A DNA stretch of 64,000 nucleotides, taken from assembly GCF_020164745.1 (NCBI RefSeq), contig NZ_JAIUGV010000012.1:62001-126000 (forward strand), in the 5' to 3' direction. Source of the DNA: Mesorhizobium sp. ES1-4. Its GTDB lineage: Bacteria > Pseudomonadota > Alphaproteobacteria > Rhizobiales > Rhizobiaceae. The notes under the pieces are model-generated. The model saw only the letters and a list, made by a program, of their open reading frames with translations. It was not told where the DNA came from and ran no database searches. Both the position numbers and the translations under genes were made by a program. This document shows, piece by piece, positions 9,235 through 16,644 of the stretch (within the stretch, counting starts at the first letter, position 1; each line of letters begins with the position of its first letter).

Positions 9235-10401
9235 TTAGCTGCCTCCAATTCGCATGCGCCGCCGATCACGTGCGATCATTCGGTCAACCAAGCGTGTCTG
9301 CGGAATTGTGATGGCAATGAACAACAGCGCCACGGTCGTCACCGGCGATAGATTGAAGTTGTTGCTCGCTACGATGATCGACTGATTGAATGCGTCGATA
9401 GTGCCGATCACATTGACTAGGGCTGTATCCTTTTGCAGGCTGATGAACGAATTCAGCATGGGCGGAATGATGTTGCGTACCCCTTGTGGCACAACCACGT
9501 AACGCAGTGTCTGCATGTACGACAGGCCGAGCGAGCGCGCTGCGGCAGTCTGGCTCCAATGGATGCTTTCGATTCCCGCGCGATAGATTTCGGCGGTATA
9601 GGCGCCATTGGTCAGCGTCAGGGCGATGATTGCTAGGGATTCTTGCGATAGATCCTTCAGGACCGGTAGGTGCGTCAGCGGCAGACCAAAGCCGATGAGA
9701 TAGATGGTAATGATGCCAGGCAAACTGCGAAAGATGTCGACATAGAACGTCGCAAGCATCCTTACCGGCCTCCCTGCAGAGCCCGGTGCCATGCGCGCGA
9801 TGGCAATGACCAGGCCCCATATCAGGACCAGGATCTCGGCTACCATGAAGATGTAGATGTTGATCCAGAACGCCTTCACCATCAGCCAGAACGAACTGCT
9901 GATGAGTGGTATGTAGAAGAAGACACGGCTAACGGCCAAATTATTGACGACGAACAGGAGAACCGTCAGCAGGACAACCACCAGCGCTCCTGCAAATCCC
10001 ATGGCGACCAGGCTTGAGTTGCGCGATTCTGCGCCTTTCACACGCGCTTGAATGAGGTCATTTACGGCCTGAGCCGTGATCGCTGCCCGCGCCAGACGGA
10101 CGGCTCTGGCGGCGGGCACCATCAAAGCCACCGCAGATAGCCCCAAAGCAGCTAGCACGGCTTCGGCCAGCGGAGTGGCCGCCTGCACGGCCTCCAGCGC
10201 CATGCCGACCTCATATAATGTGGCCCAGGAAGCCACCACGACGAGGCCCGTCACCAAGAGTGCCACAAGTCCCAAGGGGAGGGGATTGCGCGGCGGGGTG
10301 CCCGCGTGAAACGTGCGTGTTAGAGCGACGGCTCCATGCAGCGCTACGTCGCCCGACGCTCCTATAGCCGACGGGTGTGTTTTGTCTCCGCTGGTCGTCA
10401 C
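9235..10401 (-). CDS. Polar amino acid ABC transporter permease (extended N-terminus)
   Basis: A 388-aa inner-membrane permease. The C-terminal half is a standard HisM-type domain with the EAA loop SQTAAARSLGLSYMQ and VPQGVRNIIPPMLNSF. The N-terminal 170 residues add two or more hydrophobic segments, as in AapM-like proteins. Only one permease gene is present, so the channel should be a homodimer. Its ATG overlaps the TGA of the binding-protein gene (10398-10401), which implies translational coupling. Confidence 0.88.
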   Translation of the reverse strand: MTTSGDKTHPSAIGASGDVALHGAVALTRTFHAGTPPRNPLPLGLVALLVTGLVVVASWATLYEVGMALEAVQAATPLAEAVLAALGLSAVALMVPAARAVRLARAAITAQAVNDLIQARVKGAESRNSSLVAMGFAGALVVVLLTVLLFVVNNLAVSRVFFYIPLISSSFWLMVKAFWINIYIFMVAEILVLIWGLVIAIARMAPGSAGRPVRMLATFYVDIFRSLPGIITIYLIGFGLPLTHLPVLKDLSQESLAIIALTLTNGAYTAEIYRAGIESIHWSQTAAARSLGLSYMQTLRYVVVPQGVRNIIPPMLNSFISLQKDTALVNVIGTIDAFNQSIIVASNNFNLSPVTTVALLFIAITIPQTRLVDRMIARDRRRMRIGGS

Positions 10402-11357
10402 GGCTGGAAGTATTCGATCTTGGAGGGATCCACGCCCCAGGCGGCTCCGAGGTACTTCGCGCCTAGGGCGCTCATAGTACCATCCCGTTTCATGTCATCG
10501 ATGATGGCATTGACAGCCGCGACATTCTGCGAGCCCTTCGGAAAGACACCGCCGTAGGCCGCTCCTGTATGATATTGGCCAACGACGGTGAACGCACCCT
10601 GCGATTTTGCCGCGAAGCCCAAAAGGTAGGCAGTATCAGCAGCCACCGCATCGACCTGTCCAGCCTGAAGGCCCGCAACCAAGGCCGGAGAGGTCGTGTA
10701 GACCTTTACCTCTTGACTTGGTTTCAAAGTATCCATGATGAATTCGGCGCCTGCAGTCCCCTGCTTTACGCCGATACGCATCTGCTTCACCGCAGCGCTG
10801 TCAACTTTCGTCCCGGCCTTTGCCAGGATGCCGATGTCCGAGTCGAAATAGGGGCTGGAGAAGTCCACCACCTGTTTGCGCGGTTCCGTGATGGTCGCTT
10901 CGGCGAGCGCGATGTCGAAGTTGTGGGTATTTCCGCCAATCAACTGCGCCCAGGATGCGTTCACCAGAACCACCTTCGCAAGGCCGGCGCGAGCCGCGAT
11001 CTCTGCGGCCATGCAGAACTCGTAACCGTCGGCAATCGTATCGGGCGTGTCTCCGTTAAACCAACCTGGCGCCGGAAGGCTTACCTCGACCGTCAGTTGG
11101 CCAGGGGTAACCGGATCGATGTGATACGCCCCTTTTGTCCCGGTCACCTGACAATTGCCATATTGTCCCGCCGATGCGGTTCCGGCTGCCAAGACCGTCA
11201 GTGCAGAAACAGCGACGAGCCGCAGCCAATATGGCTGACCACGCGAATGGAGCATAAATTTCGATTGCCTCGGCGCTCGGCTACGGTGGCGCACGTCCGG
11301 CAGCACCGAGGCGGACAGTTTGTGCGCGACGTTGCCTATGATTGAGCCGATCGACAT
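10398..11357 (-). CDS. Amino acid ABC transporter periplasmic binding protein
   Basis: A 319-aa SBP_bac_3 protein. The ATG at 11357 is preceded by AGGGGAACTGCTAA, a usable ribosome-binding site, but gives about 34 extra residues before a typical signal sequence (LRLVAVSALTVLAAGTASAG). An alternative ATG at 11255 would start right at the signal peptide but has a poor ribosome site. Core blocks are DGYEFCMAAEIAAR, FDIALAEATITEPRKQVVDFS, GVKQGTAGAEFI and AGLQAGQVDAVAAD. The FDIALAEATIT...R segment holds the alpha-amino/carboxyl binding residues of this family. It heads the operon with the permease and ATPase. Confidence 0.86.
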   Translation of the reverse strand: MSIGSIIGNVAHKLSASVLPDVRHRSRAPRQSKFMLHSRGQPYWLRLVAVSALTVLAAGTASAGQYGNCQVTGTKGAYHIDPVTPGQLTVEVSLPAPGWFNGDTPDTIADGYEFCMAAEIAARAGLAKVVLVNASWAQLIGGNTHNFDIALAEATITEPRKQVVDFSSPYFDSDIGILAKAGTKVDSAAVKQMRIGVKQGTAGAEFIMDTLKPSQEVKVYTTSPALVAGLQAGQVDAVAADTAYLLGFAAKSQGAFTVVGQYHTGAAYGGVFPKGSQNVAAVNAIIDDMKRDGTMSALGAKYLGAAWGVDPSKIEYFQP

Positions 11358-11727
11358 TTAGCAGTTCCCCTTTTTCTTGTTCGCTTTGTGGCTGCTGTCC
11401 TGGAATGCGAAGCAAGTCAAATCCCATGTGCAGCGTTTCGAATGCTATGAATCGATGTCGCTCCCACCAAACAGAAAAGACTGTGTTCAGACCAAACAAT
11501 AACTTTGTTGCGGAGGTGCGCGCACCGGGTTTAGCGTGTTAGCGCCTACGAAATTGCGCTTATTATTCCGTGGCTTGATCGGCAAAATAACAACCTAAAT
11601 TCCACGATAGCCGTGATCTCGCGCGTCTAGGTTGGATGAATGGCAGATGGAATACCAAGACCAATGCCATTTGCCTTTCCGGCACTAAACCCGCCCTTCA
11701 CCCCCGTTGCATGGAGCACCAGCTGTC
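11358..11727. other. Divergent intergenic region, ABC operon / class V aminotransferase
   Basis: About 370 bases, locally AT-richer than the flanking genes, between the divergent starts at 11357 and 11728. It must hold both promoters. I find no convincing regulator box or RNA gene. Confidence 0.45.
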
Positions 11728-13008
11728 ATGAATGACGCTTACGGTCGCTTGTTCCCAGCAGACCTGCAGAGTGAAATCAGAAAACGCTTCCTGCTTGTCG
11801 ACAACGACGCGCAGGGTGATGCGCGGCTTTATTTCGAGAATGCCGGGGGATCGCTCAGGTTGAAGGCGGCGCTCGATGCCCTTGTTCGGGTCGACCGGAT
11901 GCCCGACGCAAGCGGCCGGATACATGAGACGGCGGCTGTCCTGAGGCAAATTCTGCGCCGGGGCGAGGACGACGCCCGGCTGCTTTTCAATGTGGAAGGC
12001 GGCACGGTCTACGCGACGCTTACTGCGTCGGCCGCGATGTTTGAAATGGTCCGGGCGATTGCCGAAAACGTCCCTGGCGGCAACATGGTGACAACCATAC
12101 TGGAACACCCGGCCTCATTTGATCCCATGTCGATCTACGCGGCGAAGTTCCAGAAGGAACTGCGAATTGCCCCCAGCAACCCTGTGACCGGCGGTGTGGA
12201 CGTAGACCAAATCATTGGCCTCCTCGATGAGGATACGTGCCTGCTTAACGTCATGCAGGCTTCAAACGTTTCTGGTGCGAAATTTGACATCGAACAGATT
12301 GTGCGGCGGGCAAGAACTGTCAAACCCGACCTCTTCATCCTTGTGGATGCCGTCCAACATGCACCGCACGGCATTATCGACCTGCAACGGGCTCCGGTCG
12401 ACGGTATTAACATCGCCCCCTACAAGTTCTTCGGCGTTCGTGGCTCCGGTTTCACCTGGCTGTCGGAGCGCTTGGCGGTGCTTCCGCATCCTCAGATTGA
12501 AGGACTGGCAGCGAACTATTGGGATCTCGGAAGCTCCGCTCCATGGCAGTTTGCCGTCCTAACCGAGATCGTCAACTATGTGTGTTGGCTCGGGGCAAGT
12601 CTCGGAAATATTGGCGAGCGGCGTGCGCAGTTTGTGGCCGGTATGGAAGGCATCGAACTGCATGAAAGGGCGCTTTTGCAACGAATGCTGGATGGCACAA
12701 ACGAGAGATGCGGACTCCGAAAGCTGCCTCGCGTGAAGGTCCATCTGGACTATGAAGATCTTACAAAGCGGGATCTCATCGTGGCGATAGGCTTCGACCA
12801 TCTCGACTCGACCAGCGCAGTGCAGGAATATGAAAAGCGGGGCGTGATTGTATATGAGCGGACCACGAAAAGTGTGTTTTCAAAACGGATGCTTGAATCC
12901 TTCGGGCTCACCGGGGCAGTGCGCATTTCGCCCATCCATTGCCATAGCGCAATTGACATCGACAGGTTCCTTGAGGTCACGGCCGATTTGAGTGCTCTCG
13001 GCCAGTAG
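11728..13008 (+). CDS. Class V PLP-dependent aminotransferase / desulfurase-like protein
   Basis: A 426-aa fold-type I PLP enzyme of the class V group (isopenicillin-N epimerase, cysteine desulfurase and relatives). The internal aldimine Lys is in IAPYKFFGVRGSG; LVDAVQHAPHG supplies the Asp that pairs with the PLP nitrogen and the stacking-region His. YFENAGGSLR near the N-terminus is the usual substrate-carboxylate loop. I chose ATG 11728 (MNDAYGRL) over a TTG seven codons earlier. The enzyme may act on whatever the divergent amino-acid transporter imports. No active-site Cys loop typical of IscS/SufS is evident, so desulfurase activity is not implied. Confidence 0.82.
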   Translation: MNDAYGRLFPADLQSEIRKRFLLVDNDAQGDARLYFENAGGSLRLKAALDALVRVDRMPDASGRIHETAAVLRQILRRGEDDARLLFNVEGGTVYATLTASAAMFEMVRAIAENVPGGNMVTTILEHPASFDPMSIYAAKFQKELRIAPSNPVTGGVDVDQIIGLLDEDTCLLNVMQASNVSGAKFDIEQIVRRARTVKPDLFILVDAVQHAPHGIIDLQRAPVDGINIAPYKFFGVRGSGFTWLSERLAVLPHPQIEGLAANYWDLGSSAPWQFAVLTEIVNYVCWLGASLGNIGERRAQFVAGMEGIELHERALLQRMLDGTNERCGLRKLPRVKVHLDYEDLTKRDLIVAIGFDHLDSTSAVQEYEKRGVIVYERTTKSVFSKRMLESFGLTGAVRISPIHCHSAIDIDRFLEVTADLSALGQ

Positions 13009-13933
13009 CGCGTGACCGGCAGGGAAAGGCGGGATGTCAACGCGATCGTCCATCGGGCGATTGCTACCATGGCGACTTTGTGTCTCCCGGAAGCAGCCGG
13101 TCCGTTGACCCATCCGCACAGGCCATCGCGCGGCTAGAAGGTCAGAACAGGTTCAGGCAATCCAGCAATGTCAACAGACCGCATGAAGACTGCGCCACCG
13201 ACATCGTTTGCCTTTGTCACCTCCGGTGTGCGGCTGTCCCAACCCGTAGTGACGCACAAGGTCGTGAGCTCTGGTCCCCCCGAAACATAGGCTCGTGACA
13301 AAGGCGGCTGGCAAATAGAGTGATCGACGGAGTGTCCCCTTCGGGTTACCGCCATCCCGGCGGTCGAAGGGAAAGCGCGGATCTTTGCAGTGGCCATGTT
13401 GGCGATGAAAGTTGGTGCATCGAGTTCGATGCCTCTCACCATGCCGATGCAGGCTGACCGCTACGGCCTTAGCTAGGGCTCAGCGGTGAAACCGATTAGG
13501 GTTTGACGCCGCGCATCGTGGAGGAGGATTTTACCGTGGTCACCAATAACGCGAAGGATCTCGAGAAGCTCTACGCCAAGGAGCCAATTCCCCCAGGCTT
13601 GAAATCATCGTTCCTCAACTTGCTCCAAAGTGACGGCGCGCGCTGTTTGGTGCGGTGCTAGCAGACGTTGCCCGTGGCCGCTATTCAGCGCGGGGGAGGC
13701 GGTAGCCGGTCTGTGGCTTAGAAATAGACGTCGTCGCGGTCCTTGATTGGGGTCAATTCCGCGCCGCAAAGCTCCTCACCACCCACCAGTTGGAAGAAGA
13801 AAGCCGCGACGGCTAAACGCCACGTACCAAAAAAATGTAAATGTTCTGGCTATTCTTTCAGATCGATGATCATGGCAGTTCAACTAAACCGTTCTTCCAT
13901 CACCAGAATGCCCTGAAACATCTCGTCATTCAC
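13009..13933. other. Long gene-poor stretch with possible fragments
   Basis: Over 900 bases without a convincing full gene. A 102-codon minus frame (13134-13442) has no family features. One short plus frame with a strong ribosome site (13536-13661) is listed separately. A minus-strand frame around 13730-13800 ends in ELTPIKDRDDVYF then stop and could be the tail of a lost gene. The stretch looks like decayed accessory DNA on the edge of the unusual block at 13.9-18.3 kb. Confidence 0.4.
13536..13661 (+). CDS. Possible 41-aa small protein or truncated gene
   Basis: The GTG at 13536 lies eight bases after GGAGGAGG, one of the best Shine-Dalgarno sequences in the window. The frame runs 41 codons to TAG, starting VVTNNAKDLEKLYAKEP and ending ARCLVRC. 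I recognise no family. The good ribosome site followed by an early stop suggests either a real small protein or the 5' stub of a gene cut by rearrangement. Codon use is unremarkable. Confidence 0.35.
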   Translation: MVTNNAKDLEKLYAKEPIPPGLKSSFLNLLQSDGARCLVRC

Positions 13934-14107
13934 CTAATTGGTCTTCAAGCGTCCAACCCGGTTTTCGGCGATCCAACGCGCGGCTAGTACCAATGCGCCC
14001 ATGCTGAAATCCTTCCCATGCTTTGCCACCATTTCTTCGGACAGCTTAGCCAGCCTGTCGAAGAACTCATCCTTGCTCTCTTGCTCGGTTGTGAGTTCGG
14101 TCTGCAT
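13934..14107 (-). CDS. 57-aa protein of unknown function, last gene of WD40 operon
   Basis: The ATG at 14107 follows AAGGAGGACATA, a near-perfect ribosome-binding site, and the frame encodes 57 residues (MQTELTTEQESKDEFF... ending VGRLKTN). It looks mostly helical: an acidic N-terminus, a charged amphipathic stretch FFDRLAKLSEEMVAKHGKDF, then LVLAARWIAENRVG. No family is recognised. It sits 32 bases after the WD40 gene with a small GC hairpin (CGGGCTGCGCCCG) between, so it is probably cotranscribed. The clear ribosome site and good amino-acid composition make it a real gene in my view. Confidence 0.65.
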   Translation of the reverse strand: MQTELTTEQESKDEFFDRLAKLSEEMVAKHGKDFSMGALVLAARWIAENRVGRLKTN

Positions 14108-14139
14108 TATGTCCTCCTTTTTTAAACGGGCTGCGCCCG

Positions 14140-15267
14140 CTATTTAAACATCTGCGCTGGGAAGGTGATGATCGCTGCGGTGCCGTCGACCGTGCCTACA
14201 GCCAAGTGCTGCCCGTCGCTGGACCAGGCAAGCGCGGTTACCCCGCTGCCCAAGGGCCGCACAAGAAGTTCGTCGCGTCCGCCGATCAGGGCGACGGTGA
14301 TCCTGCCGTTGGCGAAGCCTGCTGCGACAAGTTTCTTCTGCGGATGCGCTGCCACCGTCTCGACCAGAACAAGACCGGCGCGACCGGTTTCCAGCGCTCC
14401 CGCGGTTTCGCCGTCAAGCGGCGGCGCGGTCATCGACCAGCCGGCAATCCGGAAAGCCCCCGAAGCAAGCAGCGCATTCTCAAGCCTGCTCCAGGACACT
14501 GCGCGGACCTGCGACGGAAATCCCGCAACGACACCGCTCAAACCGTCGGCGATACTGACCAGGGCAAAGCCGCCTGTTTCGAGGCCGCAGGCCAACCATG
14601 CGCAATCGTCGCTCCACCGTATCGATGTCGGGCGCGCCGGGAAGGAGAAGTCTCGTATTAGACTGGCGGACCCTTCGATGGCCCAGATCGACAGTCCGTT
14701 GCCCAAGCCAGAGGCGAGGCGGCGTCCGTCGGGAGAGAATGCCAGTGCGTCAGTCGACGATGTCCCGTCGTGTTCCAGCCTCGTCAAATCGCCACGGTCG
14801 CGCGACAGAAAAACGTCGTGCCCGTCGCTGACCGCCGTCAAGGCTGTCCGTGCACTATGATCGATGGCGACGATAGGCCCTTCGATCTTGATCAGCGCCT
14901 CCGCCGCTTCGCCTTTAGCCGTCAGATGCACTACTTCGCCGGCCGCCGTACCGATGAGGAAGCCGGAATTCAGGTAGGCGGCGATTGGGACATCGTCATC
15001 ACCAAATGATGCGGACGCGATCAATGGCACCGGCGGCTTCTCGCGCGGGCGAATCGTCGTCTGTCCGAGATCGCCGCTCACCCGGATCCGCGATTCCGGC
15101 GGTTCTTGGTCGACGACCGCGGCAATGGCGACGGTTCCGTCGACGGACGTGAAGGCAACGGTCGAGCCGTCGGCGTTGAAGCAGAGGTCGGCGACCGCCG
15201 ACGGGCGCCGCCAGCTACGTGCCAGCAGGTCGAACAGGCTCAGGCTTTGTACTGTTTGTTGGTTCAC
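14140..15267 (-). CDS. WD40-repeat beta-propeller protein
   Basis: A 375-aa protein built of recurring blade-like units. Examples are VADLCFNADGSTVAFTSVDG, ALAFSPDGRRLASGLGNG, RWSDDCAWLACGLETGG and ALAWSSDGQHLAVGTVDG, which have the WD40 pattern (SPDG...LA.G..DG). Five to seven blades are likely. No signal peptide or enzymatic domain is seen, so it is probably a cytoplasmic scaffold. I chose GTG 15267 (VNQQTVQSLS): it directly follows the TAG of the 112-aa gene, with GGGAGACATAGA as ribosome site; the frame to 15342 would overlap that gene. Its role is unknown; the two small upstream partners suggest a complex. Confidence 0.72.
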   Translation of the reverse strand: MNQQTVQSLSLFDLLARSWRRPSAVADLCFNADGSTVAFTSVDGTVAIAAVVDQEPPESRIRVSGDLGQTTIRPREKPPVPLIASASFGDDDVPIAAYLNSGFLIGTAAGEVVHLTAKGEAAEALIKIEGPIVAIDHSARTALTAVSDGHDVFLSRDRGDLTRLEHDGTSSTDALAFSPDGRRLASGLGNGLSIWAIEGSASLIRDFSFPARPTSIRWSDDCAWLACGLETGGFALVSIADGLSGVVAGFPSQVRAVSWSRLENALLASGAFRIAGWSMTAPPLDGETAGALETGRAGLVLVETVAAHPQKKLVAAGFANGRITVALIGGRDELLVRPLGSGVTALAWSSDGQHLAVGTVDGTAAIITFPAQMFK

Positions 15268-15268
15268 T

Positions 15269-15607
15269 CTATGTCTCCCATCGATCCTGGTTCGCTGTCG
15301 AAGCGAGCTCGCGATCGACATCCGCGATTTCGCCTTCGGCAAATGCGATACGCTCCTCGCACGCCGTGCGCGCGTTCATGATCGCCTCGGCGCCCTCTTC
15401 CGTCTCATGCAAGTCCTGCACCAGTTGCGTGCTGGAGCCGCTCCTGCCGATCTCGAGTTCCACGCGCAGCACGTCCATCTCGAGGCCGGCGAGCTTCTGA
15501 TTGAGCCGCAATGCCTCGGCGGTGAGTGCCGAGACATTGCCGACAAGTGCCAGCCGGCGGTCGAGCAGCACCTCCCGCGTAGCGGCTTTCACTGAAGTCG
15601 CCATCAT
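15269..15607 (-). CDS. 112-aa coiled-coil protein of unknown function
   Basis: A 112-residue, almost wholly helical protein. Heptad-like Leu/Ala/Val spacing runs through LRLNQKLAGLEMDVLRVELEIG and EERIAFAEGEIADVDREL, which suggests two coiled-coil helices in a hairpin. There is no Cys, signal sequence or membrane segment. Its ATG overlaps the TGA of the 159-aa gene, with GGAGGGAAA just upstream, and its stop touches the WD40 start, so stoichiometric co-translation is likely. No family is recognised. Confidence 0.68.
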   Translation of the reverse strand: MMATSVKAATREVLLDRRLALVGNVSALTAEALRLNQKLAGLEMDVLRVELEIGRSGSSTQLVQDLHETEEGAEAIMNARTACEERIAFAEGEIADVDRELASTANQDRWET

Positions 15608-16083
15608 TTTCCCTCCTGGGCTGTCGGCCCGGTCGGGTTTTCGAAGGCCGAGAGCAGCTTGGGCAGCGTGTGGGCCTGCGACTGGAATTGCTTCTCGGCC
15701 GTTTCGATGTGGCTCTTGAGCTGGTCCCAGATGTCGACGCGGATCATCGATGTGGTGTCGCCGGTGAGGCGCTCGATCTCATCGACACGGAACTGGCGCG
15801 TCAGCGAAACACCGGAAAACACGAAGTCGCGCAGCAGGATCGCATGGCTCTCGATGAACAGATGGATCATCGGATGGGTCTGTGTCGTGACGCCGCCGGC
15901 GGCGAGTTCGGCCCGGATGAAGTCCTGGAAATGGCTTTGCAGCCGGTACTGGCTTTCGCCCATGAAACGCATAACGAAAACCAGGTCGCGCGGCATCAGC
16001 CTGACCAGATCGCCGGTCACCCCGTCGGCCTGGTTGAACATTGGCCGGGCCGGCCCGCGGTTGTCTTTGTCGTTTGACATCAT
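15604..16083 (-). CDS. 159-aa helical protein of unknown function, first gene of WD40 operon
   Basis: A 159-residue soluble protein, predominantly helical. It contains a His-rich central part (YRLQSHFQDF, THPMIHLFIESHAILL) and a charged C-terminal helix DIWDQLKSHIETAEKQFQSQ. No domain is recognised. ATG 16083 or the next codon 16080 follows CCGGAGAAA. The gene heads the four-gene minus operon and is divergent from the di-iron monooxygenase gene, sharing a 560-base control region. A link to hydrocarbon oxidation is suggested only by this position. Confidence 0.65.
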   Translation of the reverse strand: MMSNDKDNRGPARPMFNQADGVTGDLVRLMPRDLVFVMRFMGESQYRLQSHFQDFIRAELAAGGVTTQTHPMIHLFIESHAILLRDFVFSGVSLTRQFRVDEIERLTGDTTSMIRVDIWDQLKSHIETAEKQFQSQAHTLPKLLSAFENPTGPTAQEGK

Positions 16084-16169
16084 TTTCTCCGGGACTGCGC
16101 CCCGTCCAAGGTTTGCCCTTAGATAGTAGAGAAAGGAAACCTAATGAATAGATGTTGCAAAAAATTGAT

Positions 16170-16276
16170 TATATTGCGTTTGCGAACCAAATATATTGCA
16201 GCGCAAACGTGAATGAATGTTACAAGCGTAATATACATGTGTAAAATATTGTTACAGTTGCATGTGCGTTTGCAGG
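16170..16276. promoter_or_regulatory. Candidate upstream activator repeats
   Basis: GCGTTTGCG (about 16174-16182), its inverted copy CGCAAACG (about 16203-16210) and a third copy GCGTTTGC (16267-16274) cluster 55-160 bases upstream of the sigma-54 promoter. That is the usual distance for enhancer-binding-protein sites. Two TGTTAC motifs lie between them. No activator gene is in the window, so the protein that binds is unknown. Confidence 0.45.
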
Positions 16277-16330
16277 CGGGACAGACTGAGATTTCGCTCA
16301 GAGCGCGGCTCACGAGCCCTGTTTTCAAAC

Positions 16331-16346
16331 TGGCACGGCGATTGCT
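16331..16346 (+). promoter_or_regulatory. Sigma-54 (RpoN) -24/-12 promoter
   Basis: TGGCACGGCGATTGCT matches the sigma-54 consensus TGGCAC-N5-TTGCW at every defined base. It points toward the di-iron hydroxylase gene at 16645. Several soluble di-iron monooxygenase and phenol-hydroxylase operons are driven by sigma-54 with an enhancer-binding activator, so the match fits the context. Confidence 0.75.
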
Positions 16347-16644
16347 TTACCTGTTTGTATAAGAAGCCCATCGCGCTTGACGCGGTGCCAAAAGAACGAA
16401 GGACCGGAGGAAGCAGGAACAGGGTACATCAGCTTCGAGACACCATCGCAAATGCGGTAGGCGTCTCGATCGCTCCCTGCCAGACGCCTCGAAAACCTTT
16501 GCCGCGATCCACTTGAATGGCCGGACCACGAGTCGCGCCTGAATGCGCAACCCTTTGTCATGCCGTTCGCACTCTCACTGGCGGTGCTGTGTGCCGCTTC
16601 ATGCCGGGGTCAAGGGACCCGCGGCTCAAACCTGGTGGAGGCTT

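Larger units (their letters stand above)
16084..16644. other. Divergent control region between WD40 operon and di-iron hydroxylase
   Basis: 561 bases, AT-rich at 16120-16270. It holds the sigma-54 promoter and upstream repeats listed separately. The span from the promoter to the ATG at 16645 would be a leader of about 290 bases. Frames in it (for example 16262-16516) have no family features. Confidence 0.6.

Noticed and set aside
13134..13442. 102-codon minus-strand frame
   Set aside because: No ribosome site, family or plausible composition; left as part of the gene-poor stretch.
16084..16330. Sigma-54 promoter for the WD40 operon on the minus strand
   Set aside because: No minus-strand TGGC-N8-TGC element found; only the plus-strand one at 16331 is convincing.
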